Below are positions 7,831 through 15,800 of a stretch of 24,693 bases of DNA, piece after piece. Location of the stretch: assembly GCA_026692885.1 (NCBI GenBank), contig JAPLNJ010000343.1, positions 1 through 24,693 of the forward strand. Reading direction: 5' to 3'. The position numbers were made by a program, and so were the translations under genes. The notes under the pieces are model-generated. The model was given only the letters and a program-made list of their open reading frames with translations, made no database searches and had not been told where the DNA came from. Origin of the DNA: Planctomycetota bacterium (GTDB lineage Bacteria > Planctomycetota > Planctomycetia > Pirellulales > Pirellulaceae). Position 1 is the first letter of the stretch. Each line of letters begins with the position of its first letter.

Positions 7831-8253
7831 TCACGGATTGGGCGGCGAGGTCGCGATCAGCACCACCAGCGTCTCGGTGCCCGTGTTCTCGATGCCGTGC
7901 AGGCACCAGGGCGGCAGGTAGACGAAGTCGCCTTTCTGCACGTCGCGCTGGAAGTTGGCAAAAGTCATCCGCCCGCGGCCTTCGAGTATGACGTACGTCT
8001 CTTCGGTCTCGTGCGAACCGGGTTCCAACACGGCGTGAGGCGGCACGTAGAACATCACCAGCCCCAGGTTCTTGGCCGGCGCGTTCGGATTGACCGGATG
8101 GACGACGCGCACGCCCAAGCCGTGGCAGCCGGGATAGGCGACCGGCACCCCATCCTGGACGGTGACGATCCTCGGATCCGGGGGCGTGGCCGGCTTGGGA
8201 ATCTTTGGCAGTTGATCGCCTTGGTAGCCCTTGAAGACAGTGATTTTTGCCAT
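7831..8253 (-). CDS. Single-domain cupin protein
   Basis: This encodes 140 residues, cytoplasmic. Cupin motif 1 is SHETEETYVILEGRGRM (about 80-96) and motif 2 is GDFVYLPPWCLHGIENTG (about 108-125). His81, Glu84 or Glu85, and His119 are available for metal binding. The second histidine of the usual HxH pair is Thr83, so metal binding may differ from classic cupins. ATG 8253 is chosen over an upstream in-frame start at 8283 because AAGGAAC lies six bases before it and the upstream extension overlaps the previous gene. The gap to the upstream SDR gene is 13 bases, so the two form one transcript. A role as sugar isomerase, epimerase or binding protein for the same sugar as the SDR is likely but not shown. 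Confidence 0.85.
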   Translation of the reverse strand: MAKITVFKGYQGDQLPKIPKPATPPDPRIVTVQDGVPVAYPGCHGLGVRVVHPVNPNAPAKNLGLVMFYVPPHAVLEPGSHETEETYVILEGRGRMTFANFQRDVQKGDFVYLPPWCLHGIENTGTETLVVLIATSPPNP

Positions 8254-8266
8254 CGCAGTTCCTTTC

Positions 8267-9049
8267 TTAAAACTCCCGAGCATACCCCGCGGTCCAACCG
8301 CCGTCGATGGTCAACACGGCGCCGTTGACGTAGCTGGCCTCCGGCGCGGCTAGGAACAACACACCGCAAGCCACTTCCTCCGTCGTACCCGGTCGACCGA
8401 GCGGCACGTGGTCCAGCATCTTCTGGACCGAATCCTTGAACTTCCCTTCCTCGCCGTAGAACAATTGCCGGGTGCCCTCGGTCAGGATCGATCCGGGCGC
8501 GATCGCATTGACCGTGATCCCGTCGCTGCCCAATTCGAGCGCCATGGACTTCGTCAGATTCACCACCCCCGCCTTGGCGGCCACAAATGCACACTGCAGG
8601 CGGAGTGGGACGAGTCCGACCACCGAGGCGATGTTGATGATCCGGCCCCAACGTTGAGCCCGCATGATCCCCGCCACCGCCTTGCTGACGAGGTACAGTC
8701 CCGTCAGGTCGACCGCCACAATCCGGTCCCATTCCTCGCGCGGGAAACGATCGATTGGCACGCGGTGCTGCAGCGTGTTGACGCCCGCATTGTTCACCAG
8801 GATGTCCAGCCGTCCATACTCCCGGACGATCTCGGCGGTGACGGCTTGCACCTGCGCTTCGTCGCGCACGTCCATGAACCGGGCCTGGGCCTGAGGCACC
8901 TGCGAGGCGGACGCCTGCGCTTCGGCCAAGTTGACGTCCGAGTAGATCACGCGGGCCTGATTGGCGGCCAACGCGTCGGCAATCGCTTTGCCGATGCCAC
9001 GTGCGGCGCCGGTGACGAGCGCCACGCGGTTGGATAAGTCGACTTGCAT
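8267..9049 (-). CDS. Short-chain dehydrogenase/reductase with Phe in place of the catalytic Tyr
   Basis: This encodes 260 residues of the classical SDR fold. The cofactor motif TGAARGIG is at 13-20 and NNAG at 86-89. The catalytic Ser is near 142 (IINIASVVG), and DGGW near the C-terminus matches the family. The YxxxK motif is changed to FVAAK: Phe155 (codon ttt, 8585-8587) replaces Tyr and Lys159 is kept. The acidic residue in YSDVN after the second strand suggests preference for NAD(H). ATG 9049 is supported by GGGAG six bases upstream; an in-frame GTG precedes it at 9052. The cupin gene follows after 13 bases. The cluster context suggests sugar or polyol oxidation, but the missing Tyr calls ordinary dehydrogenase activity into question. 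Confidence 0.9.
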   Translation of the reverse strand: MQVDLSNRVALVTGAARGIGKAIADALAANQARVIYSDVNLAEAQASASQVPQAQARFMDVRDEAQVQAVTAEIVREYGRLDILVNNAGVNTLQHRVPIDRFPREEWDRIVAVDLTGLYLVSKAVAGIMRAQRWGRIINIASVVGLVPLRLQCAFVAAKAGVVNLTKSMALELGSDGITVNAIAPGSILTEGTRQLFYGEEGKFKDSVQKMLDHVPLGRPGTTEEVACGVLFLAAPEASYVNGAVLTIDGGWTAGYAREF

Positions 9050-9078
9050 CACACTCTCCCTTGCACTTGTTTACTTCG

Positions 9079-9238
9079 CCTTCTCTCGTTCCCACGCTCC
9101 GCGTGGGAACGCAAGTTTGTTGACGCTCCGCGTCGTCTGCCCAAGGACGCAGAGCGTCCGCGGCTTGCGTTCCGACGCAGAGCGTCGGAACGAGAAAATC
9201 GAGAATCTGGACAACCGTAAGATGTTCACAGCAGTGCC
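9079..9238. repeat. Palindromic element, family Q (copy A, one end intact)
   Basis: About 160 bases match 15859-16016 closely (cgttcccacgctccgcgtgg, gacgctccgcgtcgtctgcc and aagatgttcacag are shared). The interior is palindromic: tctcgttcccacgctccgcg near the left end pairs with cgcagagcgtcggaacgaga near 9175-9194. The right end aagatgttcacag is present, but the matching left terminal repeat ctgtgaacatctt found in copy B is missing, so this copy is truncated or rearranged. It lies between the unknown beta-rich gene and the SDR gene. Confidence 0.8.
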
Positions 9239-9243
9239 CCTTA

Positions 9244-9281
9244 CCCCCGCCCCTCTCCCCGGAATACCGGGGCGAGGGGAG
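9244..9281. repeat. GC-rich palindromic repeat, family P (copy 2)
   Basis: The sequence cccctctccccggaatac followed by cggggcgaggggag repeats the hairpin of 7769-7811 with aata in the loop. It lies six bases beyond the family Q element and 10 bases before the stop codon of the next minus-strand gene, so it may form a 3' hairpin for that gene. Confidence 0.75.
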
Positions 9282-9291
9282 TTCTGCACAT

Positions 9292-10488
9292 CTACCGTTC
9301 CGACGTCAGCTCCGACGTCAGCAGGCTGCGGACGACACATTCGATCGCTTCGCGACCGCCTCGAAAGGCCCAAACTTGGGAGATGTCTTCACAGAATCTG
9401 CGGCCGGTCCCGAAGCCAATCGCCGGCACGTGGTATTCCAGCTCGCTGAAACTGCCCAACTCGCTGTTGTGAATATTGCAGGCCTGGACCGCATATCCCC
9501 GATCCTCGGTCTCACGCCAGGGGACGTCGACGTACTCGCCCGACGGATTGACGCAAATACTGCGGATCAGCAGGGACCAACGCCCGTCATGGGCGCGAAT
9601 CAGGTAGCCGATGCGCCCCGCCACGGCGACCGCTCGGATGCCGAGCTTCTGTTCGCCAGCGGCGCGCATGCGGTAGCGGAATAGATGCTCGCCGATCGAC
9701 AGGTCCTCCGGGTGGATGGTTCCGAAGATGACCCTCGGTTCCGTCTTGCCGTAGGTGGGTACAAGCAATTCGCCGCCGTGCGGCATTTGCAGCAGATTCC
9801 ACAGTCCTATCGGCGTCCCAGCCGGCCCATCGCCGGCCAGCCACCGCAGGGAAGTGTGCTGGGTATAGCCCGCGTATTCGATTGGCAGGCTCGTCAAGCC
9901 GCGCTCGTAGCGGAGCGGATTCGACGCCGGCGCTATCGACTTGGTGATCTCCAGTTCCACCTCCGCCTTCGATCGCGACAGGACCAACGTCGCGCGGTTC
10001 ACTAAGGAGTCCTGCGCAGTCAATGGAAACTCACATCGGGAGGGCGAGGCTCCTGCCGAGCCGTGCCCCGAGGGCGGCTCGGCAGGAGCCTCACCCTCCC
10101 ATTCCATGGGCAACCTCGGACTCAATAACGGTTCCCCCGCCGCATCCTGAACCACTTGGTAGTTCCCCGGATCGAGGCCGCGGGGCTGAAAGTAGACATC
10201 GGTTTGCGGGAAGTTGGGAAAGAAGAAGTCCACCTCGGGGGCCAGCCAGGTGCGATCACCGCCCGAATTTTGCCACTGCTGGCCCTGATAGTACCGCGCC
10301 GCGGACTCGGCCGATTCGAGCGCCGCATGGGTCCAGTAGAAATTCTCGTCACTGCCCGGTCCAAAGAGTCCCAACACTCGGCCGCCGTAGGGTAGGATCA
10401 GGACCGTCGTGCCGTCGGGACTGTGATAGAACCGCGGCGGCTTACCGACCTGGTTCAAGACGTCGATCAGCTGCTGTTTCGTGGACAT
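9292..10488 (-). CDS. Cytoplasmic beta-rich protein of unknown function, carrying an in-frame palindromic repeat
   Basis: This encodes 398 residues without a signal peptide. It opens with KQQLIDVLNQVGKPPRFY and LILPYGGRVLGLFGPG, and many short beta-strands follow. The tone of the sequence recalls planctomycete aldose-epimerase-like (galactose mutarotase fold) families. I cannot name the family with confidence; DUF6786 is one possibility. Residues around 130-150 (EWEGEAPAEPPSG and GSAGASPS) are encoded by a palindromic repeat and look like an insertion into the original protein. ATG 10488 follows AAGG by eight bases and begins 12 bases after the symporter stop, so it is in one transcript with the symporter and SDR genes. 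Mutarotation or binding of the imported sugar would suit the context but is a guess. Confidence 0.75.
   Translation of the reverse strand: MSTKQQLIDVLNQVGKPPRFYHSPDGTTVLILPYGGRVLGLFGPGSDENFYWTHAALESAESAARYYQGQQWQNSGGDRTWLAPEVDFFFPNFPQTDVYFQPRGLDPGNYQVVQDAAGEPLLSPRLPMEWEGEAPAEPPSGHGSAGASPSRCEFPLTAQDSLVNRATLVLSRSKAEVELEITKSIAPASNPLRYERGLTSLPIEYAGYTQHTSLRWLAGDGPAGTPIGLWNLLQMPHGGELLVPTYGKTEPRVIFGTIHPEDLSIGEHLFRYRMRAAGEQKLGIRAVAVAGRIGYLIRAHDGRWSLLIRSICVNPSGEYVDVPWRETEDRGYAVQACNIHNSELGSFSELEYHVPAIGFGTGRRFCEDISQVWAFRGGREAIECVVRSLLTSELTSER
10038..10100 (-). repeat. Palindromic repeat inserted in frame in a coding sequence
   Basis: The arms 10038-10062 and 10076-10100 (25 bases each, one mismatch) flank a 13-base loop. 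The arms contain gaggctcctgccgagcc and its complement. Read on the minus strand, the element gives the peptide pieces GEAPAEP and GSAGASPS. I recall this signature as recurring in unrelated planctomycete proteins. It contributes about 21 codons, has no stop in this frame and does not disrupt the downstream sequence. Confidence 0.85.
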
Positions 10489-10500
10489 CGCTCAGCCCTT

Positions 10501-11736
10501 CTACACCGCATGACTGCAGGCCATGACAACGGCCGCCACGATCAAGATGGCGATGGCCAGGTACATCTGGGCACGCGGCTTGCCATGCACGCCGCGCCAC
10601 TCCCCGCTGATGAAGCCGAGCAATTGCGTGCCGGTCATCTGCATGGCCTGCTGGATGCCAAAGCCGATGGAAGCGCCCAGCGCACCCAGCAGCAGCATGC
10701 CCTTGCCCATCAGCGCCACGGCCAGACTGAAGTCGACGCCGATAATCACGGCGAGCGCGAGCTCCTTGCCACCTGTGGCAAAGACGCCCCACGAGCGATT
10801 CTTGTTCAACAGGTAGACCGCGTACCCGATGTTCACCAACGCGCCGCCCAGCAGGCCCACGGCGAACACGCCGAAGGTGGCCGGAATGCTGCCCGTGGCC
10901 ACCAAGACCTTGCGTTCCGTTCCCGGTGACGCGGCCTGCAGTCGCTCGGCAATCCGTCGGCTCGCGTCGCTGGCACTCATCCCACCCACGGCGATGGTGC
11001 CCAGGTCGCCCAGGTCGATCGCGCCGTCATTGTCGACGGTGTACGGCCCAGTTCGTTTCGCGTCTTGAGCCACCGTCACCGCAATGGTACTGCCGGATTC
11101 CACCATGCTAAGATTCGCCACGATCGGGTCCTGGCTGTAGACAAAGGCGAAGGCCATGAACGCGGACAGGATCCCGGCAATCACCGTCATGATCAGGCCG
11201 GCCAGGAACCCGTCCGTCTTCTGTTCGCGTTGTTCCAGCTTCCGCAGTTCGCGGTCGCGCCCGAAGCCGGCCACGGACGCTAGGATCACACCGACGAGCA
11301 TCAGGGCCACGCCGCCACAGACGGTCAAACCGGCGGACGATCCCAGGTCGGGCGCGCTGTTGAACAGCCCTGATCCCTTGAACACCATCGGCGTGATCGC
11401 ACCGAGGGAGACACCGAGACCCGCCAGGATCGCGCCGGTCAGTGCCACGCCGATGCGCACGTAGCAGATGCCGCAGAGCACATTGGCGATGCCCCAACCG
11501 ACAGCGAACAGATTACCCAGGACCAGCGCGTCCAGCGGTACCTTCCGCAACGACTGCAGAGCATGAGGACAGCCGAGCAGGGTCACCGTCCACGGCATGA
11601 TGATCAGCCCCACCAACATCCCGACGAACCACCAATGCTCGAACTGATACTTGCGCATGAGCTTGAAGGGCCAGGCCCCGCTGCCCATCAGCAACCCGCC
11701 GGCAGCGACCACCAGAAGTCCGAGCACGGTCGTCAT
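10501..11736 (-). CDS. RhaT-family sugar/proton symporter with an inserted polysaccharide-export-like domain
   Basis: This encodes 411 residues, against about 344 for E. coli RhaT. Roughly ten hydrophobic segments cover most of the length, with RhaT-like features such as WPFKLMRKYQFEHWWFVG, NVLCGICYVRIGVALTGAI and GKELALAVIIGVDFSLAV. Between the sixth and seventh segments (about residues 213-285) lies a soluble stretch absent from ordinary RhaT. It contains GSTIAVTVAQDAKRTGPYTV and DGAIDLGDLGTIAVGGMSAS, then an Arg/Ala helix. This pattern resembles the N-terminal domain of Wza-type polysaccharide export proteins. ATG 11736 follows AGGGAGGG at good spacing; TTG 11742 is the alternative. It lies 12 bases after the SDR gene and 12 before the next gene. 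The substrate is probably rhamnose or a similar sugar, inferred from the family. Confidence 0.85.
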   Translation of the reverse strand: MTTVLGLLVVAAGGLLMGSGAWPFKLMRKYQFEHWWFVGMLVGLIIMPWTVTLLGCPHALQSLRKVPLDALVLGNLFAVGWGIANVLCGICYVRIGVALTGAILAGLGVSLGAITPMVFKGSGLFNSAPDLGSSAGLTVCGGVALMLVGVILASVAGFGRDRELRKLEQREQKTDGFLAGLIMTVIAGILSAFMAFAFVYSQDPIVANLSMVESGSTIAVTVAQDAKRTGPYTVDNDGAIDLGDLGTIAVGGMSASDASRRIAERLQAASPGTERKVLVATGSIPATFGVFAVGLLGGALVNIGYAVYLLNKNRSWGVFATGGKELALAVIIGVDFSLAVALMGKGMLLLGALGASIGFGIQQAMQMTGTQLLGFISGEWRGVHGKPRAQMYLAIAILIVAAVVMACSHAV

Positions 11737-11748
11737 GTTCAACCCTCC

Positions 11749-12591
11749 CTAGACCCCAGGCACATAGCCCGTGCCAAAACGCGATTTCGATTCGTGGCGA
11801 AAATCGGAGATGAGCGACATCAGGGCAGTTGTGCCTCCGTCCGCCACGATGGTTTGACCGATGATGAACTCCGCGTCGTCCGAGCAGAGAAAGGCCGCGA
11901 GTTTGGCGATGTCCAAGGGCCTGCCCGCCCGAGCCACCGGAACGGCGTTCTTGGCCGCTTCGCAGGCGTCCGCTTCGTTGAAGTCCGGGATGGCCTTGTA
12001 GTAGTTCTCGACCGTGACCCAGCCCGGGGCGATAGCGTTCAAGCGGATCCCCTTGTGCGCCAGTTCGACCGCCAAGGTGCGGGTCGAGGCGATGATCGCG
12101 CCCTTGGTACCGGCGTAGACGGAGTGCTCCGGAGCGCCTTGCAGACCGTGAATCGAGGTCAGGTTGCACACGACGCCGCCGTGATGTTCCAGCATGTCTT
12201 CCGTCATCCGCTGCGTCAGGAAGAACTGCGCTCGGACGTTGACGTGATACAGCAAGTCAAACTGCTCCGGTGTGACGCGGAGGAACGGCTTGTTCATGGT
12301 GATGCCCGCGTTATTCACCAGGCAGTTCACGTGGCCGAGGAAGCCGATCGCTTGATCCGCCAACGTCAGGACCTCGTCCAAGCGATCGAAGTTCGCCGTG
12401 AAGACCGCCGCGCGTCGGCCCAGGGCGCGAATTTCTTCAGCGGCCGAGTCGGCCCCTGCGCCACTGTGCGCGTAGTGGAGTACCACGTCCGCACCTTGTC
12501 GGGCAAACTCCAGAGCGATTTCTCGCCCGATGCCTGTGCCGGCCCCGGTGACCAGCGCCCGCTTCCCCGCTAACTTGCCGTCGGTGCTCAT
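11749..12591 (-). CDS. Short-chain dehydrogenase/reductase (classical, catalytically complete)
   Basis: This encodes 280 residues. The cofactor motif TGAGTGIG is at 15-22, NNAG near 93-96, the catalytic Ser in CNLTSIHG, and the active-site motif is intact as YAGTK. NAIAPGWV and IVADGG complete the SDR pattern. It is a soluble NAD(P)-dependent oxidoreductase of the type that oxidises sugars, polyols or 2-keto-3-deoxy acids. A C-terminal tail of about 25 residues extends beyond the usual end. ATG 12591 follows AGAGGAGA by about eight bases. It is the first gene of the minus-strand cluster, with the symporter 12 bases downstream and the heme-protein gene diverging on the other side. The substrate is presumably the imported sugar or a derivative, inferred from position. 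Confidence 0.9.
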   Translation of the reverse strand: MSTDGKLAGKRALVTGAGTGIGREIALEFARQGADVVLHYAHSGAGADSAAEEIRALGRRAAVFTANFDRLDEVLTLADQAIGFLGHVNCLVNNAGITMNKPFLRVTPEQFDLLYHVNVRAQFFLTQRMTEDMLEHHGGVVCNLTSIHGLQGAPEHSVYAGTKGAIIASTRTLAVELAHKGIRLNAIAPGWVTVENYYKAIPDFNEADACEAAKNAVPVARAGRPLDIAKLAAFLCSDDAEFIIGQTIVADGGTTALMSLISDFRHESKSRFGTGYVPGV

Positions 12592-12709
12592 CGGACGATC
12601 TCCTCTGGGCTAGGAATCCTCGAACGCGTGGCCGCATTGTATCGTATCGGCACCAGGAAAGGAAAGACGACGCTCCCTTGTGCTTCGTCGCACGGTTGCG
12701 CGGCCCACC

Positions 12710-12743
12710 CGAAGCGTCGAGGGCTATCCTCGCTTGCGCTTCG
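12710..12743. repeat. Imperfect hairpin in a divergent gene gap
   Basis: The outer arms cgaagcg (12710-12716) and cgcttcg (12737-12743) and inner arms cgagg (12718-12722) and cctcg (12728-12732) form an interrupted stem around gctat. It resembles a planctomycete interspersed repeat containing cctcgcttgcgcttcg that I recall. It sits in the 219-base gap between the divergent SDR and heme-protein genes, where promoters for both should lie. I could not assign promoter boxes. Confidence 0.45.
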
Positions 12744-12810
12744 AGTTGGTATGATACGTTCTGTCAGCGAAAACCTGGGCCGTGAATCATCCACGTTAGG
12801 AAGAACCCCA

Positions 12811-15800
12811 ATGAAACCATGCATGGGCCGGTTTGCTTGTGTTTGCGTGCTGCTTGCCACGGGCCTTTCTCAGACGCGGGCCCAGAGCTCCGAGCCGCGA
12901 CTGGTGGCCGACGAGTTCCAAGAGAAGTTGGCCAGGGTCTCGGCACAGGCCCCGCGGCCGCCCGAAGCCCTGGATTTTGCACCCCAACAGGCCCGGTTTG
13001 TGCGAGTGGCCATCTTCGAAACCAGCGGCAACTCGCAGCCGGGTATCGACGAGCTGGAGATCTTCGGCCCCGCGGGGAAGGAGAACCTCGCCCTGGCCGA
13101 ACGCGGCGCCGTGGCCAGCGCGTCGTCGGTGCTTCCCGGTTACCCCATTCACCAGATCAAACACCTGAACGACGGCCTGTATGGAAACGACCACAGTTGG
13201 ATTGCCGCCACCGGCGGCCGCGAGTGGGTGCAGATCGAATGGCCCCAGCCGACCACCGTGGCTCGGGTCGTGATCACTCGCGACCGTACCGGCAAGTTCG
13301 GCGACCGCATCCCCGAAGTGTTCGAGGTGCTCGTCTCGCAGGACGGGCAGCAGTGGCAATCGATCGCGAAGCGAGATCGGACCGCGGCCAACCGGGTTCG
13401 CCGGCTGCCCTACCTGCCGGTCGACCGCTTGCCGGAGAAGAGTTGGGACGGATTCTTGCAGTACACTTTTCTTCGCGAACGGACGACCTGGAGCAATCTC
13501 CCGGCGGACGATCACCTCTCGCCGCTGCTGGTCGACCGGTCGGCCGTGCCCGGCGGCGCGCCCTATTGGGGCCGCCTCGCGCGCCTGGCGCCACTCGAAC
13601 GGGTGCTGGTGCTGCTGGACGAGCTGATCGAGCGGCTGGAGCGGCAGGGGCTGGAGGTCACCGCCGAACGCGCCCAGGCGGTCGACTTGCGGCGCCAGGC
13701 CGCCGAGGAGCCGGAGTCCCAGACGCTGTACCTGGCGGCGCGGTTGGCCAAGCGGCAGCTCTTCTTCCGCGATCCCGCTTTGACACCGATGGAGCGGATC
13801 CTGTTCGGCAAACGGCACCCGTTCTTAGAATCGCACAACTACAGCGAGCACTTGGACGGGATTCTCGAGCCGGGCGGCGGTGTGTTTGTGCTGCACATTC
13901 CCCGCGACGAGCAAAGTCGTTTCCGGCCGGACCGCGCCCGCCTCCAACAGCTGTTCGACGGCAGCAAGGGTATTGTGCGCGAGCCGGTATCGGATTTCGA
14001 CGCCCAGACCATCTTCTTTGCCTATCGGCCCGACAAGCCGGAGGTGGACGGTTGGGCTCCGTACTGGCACATGTACCGGATGGAAGCCGACGGTTCGGGC
14101 CTGCGGAAACTGACCGACGGGCCGTTTCATGATTTCGACGCGGTGTGCCTGCCCGACGGCGGCGTGGCCTTCCACAGCACGCGGTGCGCAGTGCGTTTCC
14201 TGTGCTGGCGGCCCCAGGCCTATGTCCTGCACCGCATGGCAGCCGACGGCACGGACCTGCGGCGTCTGTCGCACGCCAACCTGAGCGAGTGGAAACCGTC
14301 CGTAATGCACAACGGGCGCATCCTGTGGACCCGCTCGGAGTATCTGGACAAAGGCGCTGACTTCGGCCACACGCTCTGGTCCATCCGGCCTGACGGCACG
14401 CATCCGGAGCTGGTCTTCGGCAACAACACGCCCAACTGCTACAGCCAGGCACACGAGGTACCCGGCACGCAGGAGCTGGTCTGCACCCTGATGTCGCATG
14501 GCGACCACAGCGGCCCGATCGCGCTGATTGACCGGAACAAGGGGCCGTTCGCTACCGAGGCGATCACGAATATCACGCCGGACACGCGGCCGCAGTACCA
14601 GATGAGCCGGTCGCACCAAGATACGTTCCGCGATCCGTACCCGATCTCGCGCGACCATTTCCTGGTGGCCCACAATCCCGACAATCAGCACAATTGGGGA
14701 CTGTACGTCGTCGACCGGTACGGTAATCGGGAGCTGCTGTACGTGGATCCGGAGATCAGCAGCATGCAGCCGAGTCCGCTGGGCGTGCGGCCGCGGCCGC
14801 CCGTGTTGCCGAGCACGCTCGATCCCACGTTGGCCGCGCAGGGGCTGGGCCAGTTCACCGTACAGGACGTGTACCAGGGCCTGGGCCCGGCCGTCGCTCG
14901 CGGCCGGGCGAAGTACCTGCGGGTGGCCGAGGAGGTGCCCGCCACCTTGGAGACGTTGCCGAACGGTCAGTGCCGCGCGGACCACCCGCCGTTTACCGAC
15001 TTCTACGCCTCGCCCATTCACCTAGTGCATGGTCCGACGCCGAGTTTTGAAACGCGGACGCCGAACGCGCCGCAGACTTTCCTACGAACCAACCACGACT
15101 GGCCGAAGCAGGTGACCGAGATCGAGCCGGGGCTGTACCGAGTCCGTGAATCGGGGGGGTGGCCCAGCTACGTGGCCAAGGCGTCGCTCGGCACGGTGCC
15201 GATCGCCGAGGACGGCTCGGCGAACTTCGTCGTCCCGGCGGGGAAGGTCCTGTACTTCCAGTTGCTCGATGCCGAGTACAACGAGTTGCAGCGGATGCGG
15301 AGCGTGATTCAATTGCAGCCCGGCGAGCAACGCAGCTGCATCGGCTGCCACGACAACCGGCATTCGTCACCGTCGCCCAGCATCGGCCTGGCTCTGGCGC
15401 AGCCGCCGCGGCACCTGGATCCCCCGCCGTGGGGCACCGCCGCGTTCGATTACCAGCGCGTGGTCCAGCCGGTGCTGGATGCCCGCTGCGTGCGCTGCCA
15501 CGACGGCCGCGAACCGAAACGGTCCGACCTGCGCGGAACGCTGGATGCGTCCCGTGTCCCCATCTCGTACCGCACGCTGATCGCGGGCGGATGGATCCAC
15601 TATTTCGACTTCACCTACGGCATGCGGCACTTCAAGGCCGAGCCGCTCTCGTTTGGGACCTTGCGCAGCCGTCTCTGGCAGGTGCTGGCCGATAAGGACC
15701 ACAAAGAGGTTTCGCTCGCCGAGAGCGAAATGCAGGCGATTAAAGCCTGGACCGACCTGAACTGCCCCCTGTGGCCCGACTACATCTACCGCCCGGATCG

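Noticed and set aside
7831..9049. Naming the cupin and SDR kduI and kduD
   Set aside because: The pairing is reminiscent of pectin catabolism, but the cupin is too short for KduI and the SDR has an altered active site, so the symbols are not justified.
13825..15021. A 398-codon minus-strand open frame inside the heme-protein gene
   Set aside because: It is the shadow of a gene with discoidin and CxxCH motifs; the translation is Arg/His-rich and featureless.
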